IMG/VR virus record: IMGVR_UViG_3300025483_000037
Location: 1 to 35,796 of that record
Direction: 5' to 3' (one strand)
DNA length: 35,796 nt
Source of the DNA: a virus
Shown: positions 1 through 9,256 of the stretch, one piece after another
Layout: each line of letters starts with the position of its first letter
Numbering within the stretch: position 1 is the stretch's first letter
Notes under the pieces: generated by a model
The model's input: the letters and a program-made list of their open reading frames with translations, nothing else
The model's database searches: none
What the model was told of the DNA's origin: nothing
Made by a program: the position numbers and the translations under genes

Positions 1-713
1 CCTGCTACTGCGCCTCCACTTCTTTGAGCTTTGTATATTATTTTACTATTCCCCGCTGTGTAGTTAGCAGTTGCTGTTACATCACCTGCAAAAGTTGCGT
101 TACCTGTGTCCAACGCTAAACTTAAAGGTGTAATACTAGATGTTGAAACGGTAAAATTAGTGCCTGATGCGGTTATTGATGGATCTAAACCACCACCCGC
201 TAAATTGTTAAATGTTAATTTTGGTGTAGATTTTGCTATTGTCACATCACCTGCAAAAGTTGCAGCACTTCCAGAATCTAACGTTAAACTAGCATTCCCA
301 GCACTAGTTGAAAATGTCATAGAATTTGAACTATGCAAATATTTTATTTGGCCTAAATTGTTAGCATCAGTATCGCCGAAATAAATTGCACCATCAGATG
401 TATTTCCTGAAAATATACTTATACCAGCATGCGCTGAATCAGTAATAACCAAATCGTCAAAATTACTATTTGCAGTAATTGGTGGGCTACCTTGTACATT
501 TACTTTACCTGCAAAAGTTGCGTTACCACCCTGTGCAAATGAAAGTCTGAGGTTTGTGCCTTCATAAAAGTTTAATACACCATGAGTACCATTAAATATT
601 TCCCATGTTTCATCGGATGAATTCTTTAAAATTAATCTTGGTGATGCGCCTAATCCATCAACTAAAGTTAAATCACTTTCTGATAGTATTCCATTTAAAA
701 ACTTTTGTGACAT
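1..713 (-). CDS. tail fibre/tailspike-like protein, 3' part beyond the left edge
   Basis: Open from an ATG at 711-713 to the window edge without a stop (237 codons visible). The N-terminus reads MSQKFLNGILSESDLTL; the body is rich in Gly, Ser, Thr, Asn and Ala and repeats the phrase ATFAG(D/K)V three to four times (for example NATFAGKVN, AATFAGDVT, NATFAGDVT). Such repeats are typical of beta-structured receptor-binding fibres of marine phages, which often end in a self-cleaving S74 chaperone domain; that end is outside the window, so this is inference. It is the last visible gene of the leftward virion operon, 10 bases after the stop of the 483-aa fibre gene. The host-binding role is inferred from composition and position. 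Confidence 0.75.
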   Translation of the reverse strand, partial: MSQKFLNGILSESDLTLVDGLGASPRLILKNSSDETWEIFNGTHGVLNFYEGTNLRLSFAQGGNATFAGKVNVQGSPPITANSNFDDLVITDSAHAGISIFSGNTSDGAIYFGDTDANNLGQIKYLHSSNSMTFSTSAGNASLTLDSGSAATFAGDVTIAKSTPKLTFNNLAGGGLDPSITASGTNFTVSTSSITPLSLALDTGNATFAGDVTATANYTAGNSKIIYKAQRSGGAVA

Positions 714-723
714 ATATTATTTT

Positions 724-2175
724 TTATGCACACTTAATAACTAATACTCTTATATCGTTACTTGCTGGTGCTGTTGCAAAACTTATTTGTACCCAATCAT
801 TAGGTGTTGTTTTTCCTGCTATACTTCTTACTACGTCTGCAAATACGGTATCATTACTACTGTTATCAAATAATTGAACAATAACATCTTTAGTTCCAAG
901 ACCATGTTCTACTTCAAATGATGTAGCAGATGCATTACCAATTGACGCTGCAAATGATTGGTTGTTTGTTACTGTGGTTGCAATAGAAACATTTCCAAGA
1001 TTTGTCATAGTACCTGAACCAGTAACATCTCCTGTTAATGTCACAGTTGAATCTTTGGCTATAGTTACCACAGCAGTGGTTGCATCTACACTAAAATCAG
1101 TAGAGTCAAAAGCAGCACCACCAATATTAGTATCTGTTGCTTTCTCTATTGAAATCTCTCTTTCTGCCCCTTCACCATTTGCACTACTTATGTCTATACC
1201 TGTACCAGCAGTTATGTTTTTAATGTAATTACCAGACGTATCAGTTCCTAATGCAATATCGTGTTCTTTAGTATGAAGTTTATATGCTGTACCAGTACCT
1301 GTTCGTTGTGTCCATCTGTTTGCTGACTCATCCCAAAACAACTTAACATTGTCTGAAGAACCTCTATTTACTTCTATTCCTGAATCTTGTGTAGGTGCTG
1401 TAGAAGCATCGTGATTAGAATTTAATAATATTATATTATCAGCAAGGTTTATTGTTTCTGTATTTACATTAGTGGTAGTTCCTGTAACTGTTAGGTTCCC
1501 TGCAATTGTAACTGTCGTTGCTGTTATATCATCTGAGTTAAGAGTACCATCAACTGTAACATCATTAAAAGTTACATCACTTGTTGTTGCTACCGCCTGA
1601 CCTATTGCTATTTGACCATTTGTTATTGTAACACCTGTGCCTTCACTAATATGCGCTCTCACCTCAGATGCGCTTGGACCAGTGTATGTTATAACTCCTG
1701 TAGAACTATTATATGATAAAGATCCATCACCTCCTGAGTCAGTTACTGAAACAGATGCTCTGGCTCTAGCGTCTGTATACCATAAGTTTGTAGGACTTGC
1801 GTCTTCTGCAATATCATCAGTAACTAAAGTTAATGTTTGACCTAAGTTTTTTTCATGACCGTTTATTGTTATACTATCAAGAGCAAAATCAATATGGTTG
1901 TTAGGATCATCATAAGTTACAGTAATTCCTCCAGTCTCAGTACCACCAAGCATTCCTCCTACAATGTCCTGAACTTCTTCAACCTCAAGTTCGTCTTGCA
2001 GGTTTAGCCAGTTAGTTCCATCATAAAACTGAAATTTACTTACTGTTGTGTTATAGATAGCATGTCCTGCCGCAGCAGTCATTGCATCTCTTTGAGTTGT
2101 GGTCTTTTTGTCAATCAGAAAATTCTTTAACTGATTATCATCTAGAGAGATATTATTTAAATAGGTTATAGCCAT
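724..2175 (-). CDS. tail fibre / structural protein, 483 aa
   Basis: Starts MAITYLNNISLDDNQLKNF. The N-terminal about 60 residues form a small domain ending in FQFYDGTNWLNL, a phrase frequent in phage fibre and attachment proteins. The middle is low in charge and rich in Thr, Val, Asp, Asn and Gly, with phrases such as TVDGTLNSDDITATTVTIAG and LYTDARAR-like segments (LWYTDARARASV) that recur in marine phage tail proteins and suggest beta-solenoid structure. The C-terminus contains FEVEHGLGTKDVIVQLFDN, which resembles INHNLGKYPTVTVVDDNGN at the end of the upstream 405-aa protein, suggesting a shared C-terminal beta domain. Probably part of the tail or adhesion apparatus. The exact particle location is not visible from sequence. 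Confidence 0.75.
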   Translation of the reverse strand: MAITYLNNISLDDNQLKNFLIDKKTTTQRDAMTAAAGHAIYNTTVSKFQFYDGTNWLNLQDELEVEEVQDIVGGMLGGTETGGITVTYDDPNNHIDFALDSITINGHEKNLGQTLTLVTDDIAEDASPTNLWYTDARARASVSVTDSGGDGSLSYNSSTGVITYTGPSASEVRAHISEGTGVTITNGQIAIGQAVATTSDVTFNDVTVDGTLNSDDITATTVTIAGNLTVTGTTTNVNTETINLADNIILLNSNHDASTAPTQDSGIEVNRGSSDNVKLFWDESANRWTQRTGTGTAYKLHTKEHDIALGTDTSGNYIKNITAGTGIDISSANGEGAEREISIEKATDTNIGGAAFDSTDFSVDATTAVVTIAKDSTVTLTGDVTGSGTMTNLGNVSIATTVTNNQSFAASIGNASATSFEVEHGLGTKDVIVQLFDNSSNDTVFADVVRSIAGKTTPNDWVQISFATAPASNDIRVLVIKCA

Positions 2176-2187
2176 GGCAATATTTTA

Positions 2188-3405
2188 TTAATTTAGGTAC
2201 ACTTTTCCGTTTACTTCTGACGAAAATGCAATTGAAATACTATTTTGATTAGTATAAGTTACGTCTCCGTACATTATGTTTCCATTATCGTCTACTACCG
2301 TAACTGTTGGGTACTTCCCTAAGTTATGGTTAATAGTCCATGTTGTTGTGCTATAATCTTGAGTCCATGCTTGGAATGGATTATAATCTGGTTTGTTTGA
2401 TATATTATTCCAGGTTGCTACTGTTGCATAAACACCAGCATCTTGAGATGTTAATTGTGAGTTTGTATGAGATCTAATTACATTGTTACGCAATATACCT
2501 AATATATCTACAAGTATATCAGTATTTTCATCGTCATAATCACCTGCATCTAATCTACTTACTAAGTGATTAAATCCTGCTAACACATATTCATACTTTT
2601 CTGCATAAACATCATATAAAGCCCTATTAGACCCTTTATATGTTTCTACCTTGTTTCTTAGGTTATCAAATAAATCTATCATCTCAGCCTTTGTAGGGAC
2701 TTGATAAGCATGTATTGTGATACTCTTACTTACTTTCTCAGATACGGTCACCCAAGAATAAGTATTATGTGTATGATTAGTAGTAACATTTAAATTTACA
2801 GTATATTCAGCATCATAATAAATACCATCGTTACTAGTCTCTTCTAACTTGTATTGTCTATCCGCAGAAGTTGTCCCTGTTGTAGTTACAGTTAATAGTG
2901 TTTTTGATAAAGCAGATATGCTACTTGTAAAGACTCTACTTATAGAACTAGTTGTGAAACCTGTTACGTCATATGCTGGTGTTGTATCCTTTGCTTTTAT
3001 TACAGGAGTAAATTCATCTATGTCTTCTACTAATGAAAGTTTTATTTTAGAATATTGATAATCAAAAGATTTTGTATGAACAACAACTTCAGCACTACCA
3101 ACAGTAAATGAATATTCTACCTTATATGTTCCTTTGATTGGTTCACCATCATCTGATGATAATGGAAGAATGTAATTAAATACAGGTAGACTTCCTGAAG
3201 TTCCTGTTATATCTTTTATACCTTCGGCTAAGTGGTTTCTTATAATACCATCAGGTCTTGTAATCTTAATAAAAATGTTTACGTTGCTTTGTTGTGCAGA
3301 ATAAGTTCCTGTGTCCGATATAACCAGTTTGGGAGTACTAATTAAATCGAATAAAAGGTTAAAATCAATGTCTACGGAACCAGTTCCATTTGTAAATGTA
3401 CTCAT
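2188..3405 (-). CDS. tail/fibre structural protein, 405 aa
   Basis: Starts MSTFTNGTGSVDIDFNLLFD; 12 bases separate its stop from the next fibre start. The first half is Ser/Thr/Val-rich with alternating hydrophobic residues (Ig- or carbohydrate-binding-like beta content). A helical stretch around residues 235-300 (KAEMIDLFDNLRNKVETYKG and following) may trimerise. The C-terminus has WTINHNLGKYPTVTVVDD followed by a GDVTYTNQNSISIAFS-like segment, a small beta domain found at the end of many phage tail proteins. Position downstream of the capsid genes supports a tail or baseplate role. I cannot assign a specific homologue. Confidence 0.7.
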   Translation of the reverse strand: MSTFTNGTGSVDIDFNLLFDLISTPKLVISDTGTYSAQQSNVNIFIKITRPDGIIRNHLAEGIKDITGTSGSLPVFNYILPLSSDDGEPIKGTYKVEYSFTVGSAEVVVHTKSFDYQYSKIKLSLVEDIDEFTPVIKAKDTTPAYDVTGFTTSSISRVFTSSISALSKTLLTVTTTGTTSADRQYKLEETSNDGIYYDAEYTVNLNVTTNHTHNTYSWVTVSEKVSKSITIHAYQVPTKAEMIDLFDNLRNKVETYKGSNRALYDVYAEKYEYVLAGFNHLVSRLDAGDYDDENTDILVDILGILRNNVIRSHTNSQLTSQDAGVYATVATWNNISNKPDYNPFQAWTQDYSTTTWTINHNLGKYPTVTVVDDNGNIMYGDVTYTNQNSISIAFSSEVNGKVYLN

Positions 3406-3423
3406 AATTTTCTTCTGATAAAA

Positions 3424-3455
3424 TGGTCGGCTTCGGTGTAAACTTCAACCGACCA
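3424..3455 (-). terminator. hairpin between the 273-aa and 405-aa genes
   Basis: A 7-bp perfect stem, TGGTCGG (3424-3430) with CCGACCA (3449-3455), lies in the 75-base gap. Read on the minus strand it is followed by TTTTAT, so it may be a weak intrinsic terminator or processing hairpin that lowers fibre expression relative to capsid. The 18-base loop is large, so efficiency is uncertain. Confidence 0.5.
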
Positions 3456-3480
3456 ATTTAAAAACAAACCAACAACATAT

Positions 3481-4302
3481 TTATTTAAGCAATTTTACGA
3501 TTTCTTGGTAAATAGATGCCCCATTTTTGTTACTCAAAACAAAGTTAGTGAAGCCTTCTAAATGTCCAAGTTTGCTTGATCGTGGAACTTGTACTATTGT
3601 TTCTCCAGTTGAAGTCCAGGAGAAAGTGTTTGATTCTCTATCGAAAGAAATGATTTTTTTATCTAAAGCCCTTTTAATATTGGCTTGATAAGTTTTGTTT
3701 GTGTTTTTAGATAATTTAATAAATTGATTAGGATTTTTTTCTGCAAGAGTTTCTAACTCATCTCTTAATACAGATAAATCTCTTTTTTCATCTTTACCTA
3801 ATGAACTAATAAATTCTCTAACTTCAGCACCGCTTAATTCAGCAGCAACATTCATAGCGTCTCTTTTTAAAGATCTAGTTTTTCTTGCTTTTTCTGCTTG
3901 TACTTTTGGATTTACTAATTCAAATAATGGTTGCACAGATGTGTCTCTGTTTGGATTAGACGCATTATAATTTGAAAGAGTTAAGAATTGAAATATTTCT
4001 CTATCTCTAGCAACATTTCCTTTTAACAATAATCTACCTGACTGTTGTTTTGTAAATTGAATTGTATGAAATTCTGGCTTGCCTTCAAGACCTAAGTTTT
4101 TAATTGCTGCTATATCAACATAATCATCTACTTCAGGATCATAAACTCTATCTTTATTTGGAGCAATAACCATAAAAGGCATTTGCACTTTTCCTGGATT
4201 TAAAGGATCATCCTTTACTCCATAATATTTAAATATTTTTATTTCATCTCTTTTAAAATTAGGAGATGTTTTTACGTTATTATATACTTTTGTTTTTATC
4301 AT
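3481..4302 (-). CDS. virion-cluster protein of unknown function, 273 aa
   Basis: Follows the capsid gene and its terminator. Starts MIKTKVYNNVKTSPNFKRDE. Two parts are visible: a beta-type N-terminal half (phrases MPFMVIAPNKDRVYDPEVDD and PEFHTIQFTKQQSGRLLLKG), then a charged helical half from about residue 130 (KVQAEKARKTRSLKRDAMNV). The C-terminal segment, with DRESNTFSWTSTGETIVQVP, could be a small winged-helix-like fold. The leader carries AACCAACAAA directly before the ATG, a motif seen before several other starts here. Position suggests a head-completion or capsid-associated protein; no family is recognised. Confidence 0.65.
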   Translation of the reverse strand: MIKTKVYNNVKTSPNFKRDEIKIFKYYGVKDDPLNPGKVQMPFMVIAPNKDRVYDPEVDDYVDIAAIKNLGLEGKPEFHTIQFTKQQSGRLLLKGNVARDREIFQFLTLSNYNASNPNRDTSVQPLFELVNPKVQAEKARKTRSLKRDAMNVAAELSGAEVREFISSLGKDEKRDLSVLRDELETLAEKNPNQFIKLSKNTNKTYQANIKRALDKKIISFDRESNTFSWTSTGETIVQVPRSSKLGHLEGFTNFVLSNKNGASIYQEIVKLLK

Positions 4303-4318
4303 TTTGTTGGTTTTTAAA

Positions 4319-4350
4319 TTAAAAAAAAAGAGGGGAGGTTAATCCCCTCT
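4319..4350 (-). terminator. strong intrinsic terminator after the capsid gene
   Basis: Read on the minus strand: a perfect 8-bp stem AGAGGGGA / TCCCCTCT with a 6-base loop (plus-strand 4343-4350 and 4329-4336), followed immediately by a run of nine T (plus-strand A run 4321-4329). It lies 13 bases after the capsid stop. This would make capsid mRNA abundant relative to downstream genes. Confidence 0.9.
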
Positions 4351-4363
4351 CTTAATAGGTATA

Positions 4364-5698
4364 TTAGAATCCTGTTACAATTGCACAATGTTCTTTTCCT
4401 AAAACTTCAAGACCACAAATAGCCTCGTAGTTTACGTCTAAGATTGCATCAGCACTTGTAGGTGTTGGAGCAAGTCCACCAGTTAAAGTTTCTCTGAAAG
4501 AGAAGTTGTTTCCATCTCCTTCTAAGTATCTAACTTGTAGGTAATCTTGTGATCCACCGCCACCAGCAACTTTAATTTGTCCTGAAGGTACTAAGTACAC
4601 TTCACCACTTCCTGTTACTGTTGAACCTAACTGAGCATGATCAAGAATTGATAATGATTTTTTGTTGAATTTTCTTCCGTATAATTTGAAAGAATCAACA
4701 CCTAAATCGATATCTTTTCCATCTACACTAAATCTAGCGCCTTGTAATCCAGCACTTGTTAAGTTATTTAGGAAATTATCCATTTTGATATTAGCACTTG
4801 TTCCTAGCCACATCCAGTAATCCTTTGGCGCTCTTGCACTGTTTAGTGCAGCAGTCAAAGTTTCCATAGTTGCTTGGATGTTAGTACCAGAGTTGGCATA
4901 AGGTGAACCTGAATTTAAGATTCCTCCTGCTTTTAACTCTTCTCTAAGACCATTTGTAGTCTGTACTGCATTTCCAGCAGCATCACTTAATGCACCAGAA
5001 GTAATTCCAGCAAATCCAAATGGAGATTTTTTACCAAACATTAATGAGTTAGAGATATCTCCTCTAAATCTTTGTAACGCTTCGTATGCTCCTTTGTACA
5101 TGAAGTAAGGCTTACCTTTATACTCTACAGTTACTTTAGTTGCTTTTGCAACGTCAGAAATTCTGTAAGAATTTTTAAAGATTTGCACTCCATTTTCTTG
5201 CTTAGTCATACCATACTTGATAGCACTTGGAGATCCTGATCCTTCACCTTGAGCATTAGAAAATACTACTAAAGTAGATGCAGCATCGTAGTCTGTAGCA
5301 ACACCTGCACCATCAACTGGTACTAGAGTTACTGTATTAGCAGCCTGTGAAATTGCTTTTACTTGGTAGATATTTCCAGATGCACCCATTGCTAAGTCTC
5401 CTGGTCTTGCATTTCCTGCTCCTGTTGAAGCAGCAATATCGATTCCTGATTGTGTTCCTGTTCCAGAACCACCAGATGATCCGATAGTTATAACATTGTT
5501 TGAATACAATGCCTCATTTACAAAGGCGTGGTATACAGGCTGACTAGTTGGTTTCATTTTACCAAGAGCCTGCATTACGTCTAAGAATGATTCTTCTTCA
5601 TTCTGTATATCTAATACAGATGAAAGTATTTCTCTTCCTTGTACAAATGAATGATTTAGGAAGGATAACGAACTTATATATTCCGCACTTACTGACAT
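4364..5698 (-). CDS. major capsid protein, 444 aa
   Basis: Placed directly after an acidic scaffold gene and the portal, the usual head-gene order. Starts MSVSAEYISSLSFLNHSFVQ. Length (444 aa), the Gly/Ala/Ser-rich body and the alternating helix-rich and beta segments fit an HK97-fold capsid protein: an N-arm region, a Gly-Ser loop insert around residues 70-160 (IGSSGGSGTGTQSG), and a spine-helix region with AYEALQRFRGDISNSLMFG. The gene has its own strong terminator. HK97 fold is assumed from family knowledge; capsid identity rests mainly on context and length, but is well supported. Confidence 0.88.
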   Translation of the reverse strand: MSVSAEYISSLSFLNHSFVQGREILSSVLDIQNEEESFLDVMQALGKMKPTSQPVYHAFVNEALYSNNVITIGSSGGSGTGTQSGIDIAASTGAGNARPGDLAMGASGNIYQVKAISQAANTVTLVPVDGAGVATDYDAASTLVVFSNAQGEGSGSPSAIKYGMTKQENGVQIFKNSYRISDVAKATKVTVEYKGKPYFMYKGAYEALQRFRGDISNSLMFGKKSPFGFAGITSGALSDAAGNAVQTTNGLREELKAGGILNSGSPYANSGTNIQATMETLTAALNSARAPKDYWMWLGTSANIKMDNFLNNLTSAGLQGARFSVDGKDIDLGVDSFKLYGRKFNKKSLSILDHAQLGSTVTGSGEVYLVPSGQIKVAGGGGSQDYLQVRYLEGDGNNFSFRETLTGGLAPTPTSADAILDVNYEAICGLEVLGKEHCAIVTGF

Positions 5699-5721
5699 AA
5701 TTTTTATTTATTTAAAAGGTT

Positions 5722-6891
5722 TTACTTAATTATTTTAACATTATTGCCTCCTCGCATAATCTCACCGATTATACCCTCAACCGCAGTCGCTGGTTCTTTA
5801 TACTGTGGGCTACTCTTAGTAACCTTAGATGGGTTTTTAAGGTCTTTAACAACCTTTTCTTGTCCCAAACCAACACCATGCGATATCAAAGACTGGTTGT
5901 AAGTTTCTGGATCTAATGCATATGAAGCAACTTTATACCATTTATCGAAATCTATAATACCTTTTTCATCTTGAAATAAAGCAAAAAACTTAGTCGAATC
6001 CAGCGCCATATCTTTCAATTGCTCTGGGTTTTCTATTTCATAAGAAAAAGATTGATCATTATAATCTACAAGGATTCTTTTATTCTCTAAAAGATCTCTT
6101 GTAACATTATTAGTGTTCACACTTTCAATAAATGCTGCTTGTTGTGCCTCAGCCTCACTATTATCCTCTGGCTCACTTTCAGGTTGTATGAAGTTTTTTT
6201 GTTCGTCAACAAGCGTCTTTCTAAGTTTATCGGCATCTGCTTTTAACAGTTCCTTACCTAGTTCAACTTCATCCTCATCAAACCTATCGGCATCTAGAGA
6301 GTACTTATTAATTATATCTCTAAGATATAATCTTTCAATTGCCCTGTCTGATAGAGTTGGATTCTGACTCTTTAAATTATGTCTCATAATTTTTTGGTCA
6401 GTCATCTCTTCAAAGTTCAATGACGTAGCCTCTAAATATGGAGTCAATGACCCCGTTTTGTTATAAAATTCAACAGCATCTTTTATGAAGTCATCTTTGA
6501 AGGATGTTTTTTCTGAATCTCTCAGGCTCTTGTATTCTTCAAATAATTCTTCTATGGTACTAGAAGTACCGCCTGTCAAATCTTTAACAGCATTATCTAT
6601 AGACTCTACTAATTTATCACGAGAATCGTCTTCTTGTAATTCTTCAGTATTGTCTACAGGTTGTTCTGTTTCTTCCGAAACAGTTTCAACTTCTTTATCC
6701 ACCTCGGCTGGTTGGTCTTGAGTTTCCTCTACAACCTCCTCAGTGTTATTTTCTTTTACCTCTGTTTCTTCTTCAGGGGTATTTTCTACCTCTGTTTCTT
6801 CAACAGGTTTTTCTTCGAATACAGGTGTTGTTTCTCCTGATTCATCGACCTTTTTTAATTGACTAAGGTCAAAGTCTTTAAAATCATCCAT
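5722..6891 (-). CDS. capsid assembly scaffolding protein, 389 aa
   Basis: The first about 100 residues are extremely acidic and disordered (runs such as EEKPVEETEVENTPEEETEV), followed by helical segments, a typical composition for phage scaffolds that are removed before DNA packaging. It lies between portal and capsid genes, as in T7-like and P22-like phages. The short basic C-terminal tail (MRGGNNVKIIK) could be the capsid-interacting element, as in other scaffolds. The leader on the minus strand contains AACCAACAAAAC about 12 bases before the ATG. No protease motif is visible. Confidence 0.82.
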   Translation of the reverse strand: MDDFKDFDLSQLKKVDESGETTPVFEEKPVEETEVENTPEEETEVKENNTEEVVEETQDQPAEVDKEVETVSEETEQPVDNTEELQEDDSRDKLVESIDNAVKDLTGGTSSTIEELFEEYKSLRDSEKTSFKDDFIKDAVEFYNKTGSLTPYLEATSLNFEEMTDQKIMRHNLKSQNPTLSDRAIERLYLRDIINKYSLDADRFDEDEVELGKELLKADADKLRKTLVDEQKNFIQPESEPEDNSEAEAQQAAFIESVNTNNVTRDLLENKRILVDYNDQSFSYEIENPEQLKDMALDSTKFFALFQDEKGIIDFDKWYKVASYALDPETYNQSLISHGVGLGQEKVVKDLKNPSKVTKSSPQYKEPATAVEGIIGEIMRGGNNVKIIK

Positions 6892-6949
6892 GTCTATGTT
6901 TTGTTGGTTATGTAAACTTATAATTAGTTATAATAAATGTTTGTAAAAT

Positions 6950-9256
6950 TTATGATCCTACAACAGGTTGACTTGTTTGAGGCAATTCTTCCTGCATCAT
7001 TTGCATACCTGCTTCTTTTGTAGGTAAGTTGTCATATGCCGAGGCTTCTAACTTTGTCCCTGCCTTCAACTCTTCTATTTGCAATTCATGCTCGTGTTTT
7101 GCCTTTTGTATTTCTAAATCTAACTGATGTTTTAGTTTTTCCATTTCTGCCTTCATTTGAAACTCCATTTGTATGGTTTGTTGCTTTGCTTGTTCCGCAG
7201 ATTGTGCAGCCTGTTGTTGAATTTGCCCATTCATTTGTTGCTGCTTCATTGATCTTTCTTCAGCCTCTTCTCTTTTCTTTTTTATTCTATATGCTAGAAC
7301 TTGTTGGGCTTGTTTAATATTATTAATATTTTCTATAAAGACAGCATCTTCAAAATCAACTTGACCTTGTGCAACACTTGCTTGTAATATTTGCATCAAC
7401 CTTGCTCTTTGCTCATCACTAGGTCTATCCTCAATTGCTACACCAAATTCATACTTAGAAACTGTTGGAGACATTTTGAAAAATTTCATTGATTTATTTC
7501 CTAAAGATCTAACATAACCTTCTATTGGTTTTTTCTTTATAGAATCCTGTAACCTTACTATTGTAGCGGCAGCAACTTTTTCTAATAAATGTCTTTCACC
7601 TTGCTCTAAATGTGCTAAAGCGTTTGATGTTGCTTGCGCAGCAAGTTTTGCAGTAGTAGTTAAACTTCTTGCATCTGGTGTTGATCCATCTGTAAATTCA
7701 TTAAGACCTGTTATTTGTCTAATCATTTCAATATTGTTTTGAATGATTTGATAATAACTTACAGCATCTCTACCTAAACCGTTTTCTAATTCTTCTATAG
7801 GTCTATAATTTGTTGGTCTTCCACCAGCATCATTACGTCTATAAACTAATGTTCCTGTTTTATTAAATAAATCTAGAACATCCATTGGCTTCATTTGATT
7901 GCCTCCTGCTCCTAACGGAATATCTTCTAAAGCACCTAACTCAATCATAATACCTTTTGGCCTTGCTTGATTAATTGTGTTTTGAAGTCTATACCATGAA
8001 ATTTGAATTTGATCTGCTATTGGTATAAGTTGTTCCATTATACCTAATGGTTTCATGTTATAAAAATCTGGAGAAAATAAATGAAAAGATAAGTCAGTGT
8101 CCATCAAATTTGATTTAACTCTTTTCATATCAGAGCATAAACCATAATTAAAACAATAATCAGAATCTATAATCCAGGATATTTTGTAAACTACCTTAAA
8201 ACTTGATCTTACAAATTTGTTTTTCTTTTTGTTAGAATCGTAATACTTTGCTCTACCAAATTTCTTATTTCCTCGTCTATCTACTCTTGACTCGTGAACC
8301 ATTTGGTTTACTGAGAAAAACTCTAACTCTAATATTTTAACCTTAGAGTCATCATACTCTTTAAAGTGACCTCTATTAGAAGGATACATTTTTGCACTTC
8401 CTTTAGATCCTGAATACTTTTCAGCAATATCTTGATATTCTTTTTCGCTAAATTGTTCTCCTGCTCTTTGTTTTAAATCAGATATAGACATTTCAGTTAC
8501 CTCACCTACATGTACTTTATCAGAAAAATCTCTTTTATTACAATGACTAACTAAAAGATTAGAAGGGTTTACCTTTCTAATTTTTACAGCACCATTACTA
8601 TCTATATATTCTTTATACCCAGAAACTCCATAATCAAACAAATCTTCTAGAACACCTTTTCTTTGTTCAGCCATTTGATTAGTTTGAAAAACTAAATTTA
8701 TTCCTTGCTCCATTTCTATAGACGCATTGTGCTTATATGTGTAAGCCATATGTAAGTCTAGTTCTTCATCATTATCAGGCTCGTTTGCTTCTTGTTTTAA
8801 AGGGCTAAATGTTTCAATACCAGGAATTGTTTCTTTGGCAACATTTCTTAAATCCATTTTAGCCTTAGTCTTAGAATAATATTGTTCTGTTTCTGACTGG
8901 GCTAAAGAATCTATTGGAGTTGCAGAAATATTATATTCTGTTTTGCTTAGTTTACCTAATGCAATTCTTCTAAATTTTGGAACAATAGGAATTACAGACC
9001 AATCAATAGCCAACCAAGTTTCGTTTTCATTTTCACTTACATTAAGTAAACTTTTGTATTTATTAATTGACTGTGATCCTTGGGCGTAGTCTTTTATCCT
9101 AACGTAATTACCTCTATTATTATGAAAAGATTGTGTGTTGTGGTTGTTATAGTCAGTCCACGCTGCTTTAGCATACGCTAAACACCATGATAAATTCTTT
9201 TCAGATGGATCTATCAGATGGTTAGGGTAGGCTGACTTATTGTTCTGTATAATCAT
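6950..9256 (-). CDS. portal protein, 768 aa
   Basis: Follows TerL with a 4-base overlap (9253-9256) and precedes the scaffold. Length and architecture fit a large portal of podovirus or crAss-like type: an alpha/beta N-terminal region with DYNNHNTQSFHNNRGNYVR, a central part with GALEDIPLGAGGNQMKPMDV and IRQITGLNEFTDGSTPD (the 'ITGLNEF' type phrase is common in portals just before the crown helices), then a long Gln/Glu/Lys coiled coil from about residue 650 to the end (KQQQMNGQIQQQAAQSAEQA), like other portals with long C-terminal barrels. It would form the dodecameric DNA channel and docking site for terminase. Confidence 0.88.
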   Translation of the reverse strand: MIIQNNKSAYPNHLIDPSEKNLSWCLAYAKAAWTDYNNHNTQSFHNNRGNYVRIKDYAQGSQSINKYKSLLNVSENENETWLAIDWSVIPIVPKFRRIALGKLSKTEYNISATPIDSLAQSETEQYYSKTKAKMDLRNVAKETIPGIETFSPLKQEANEPDNDEELDLHMAYTYKHNASIEMEQGINLVFQTNQMAEQRKGVLEDLFDYGVSGYKEYIDSNGAVKIRKVNPSNLLVSHCNKRDFSDKVHVGEVTEMSISDLKQRAGEQFSEKEYQDIAEKYSGSKGSAKMYPSNRGHFKEYDDSKVKILELEFFSVNQMVHESRVDRRGNKKFGRAKYYDSNKKKNKFVRSSFKVVYKISWIIDSDYCFNYGLCSDMKRVKSNLMDTDLSFHLFSPDFYNMKPLGIMEQLIPIADQIQISWYRLQNTINQARPKGIMIELGALEDIPLGAGGNQMKPMDVLDLFNKTGTLVYRRNDAGGRPTNYRPIEELENGLGRDAVSYYQIIQNNIEMIRQITGLNEFTDGSTPDARSLTTTAKLAAQATSNALAHLEQGERHLLEKVAAATIVRLQDSIKKKPIEGYVRSLGNKSMKFFKMSPTVSKYEFGVAIEDRPSDEQRARLMQILQASVAQGQVDFEDAVFIENINNIKQAQQVLAYRIKKKREEAEERSMKQQQMNGQIQQQAAQSAEQAKQQTIQMEFQMKAEMEKLKHQLDLEIQKAKHEHELQIEELKAGTKLEASAYDNLPTKEAGMQMMQEELPQTSQPVVGS

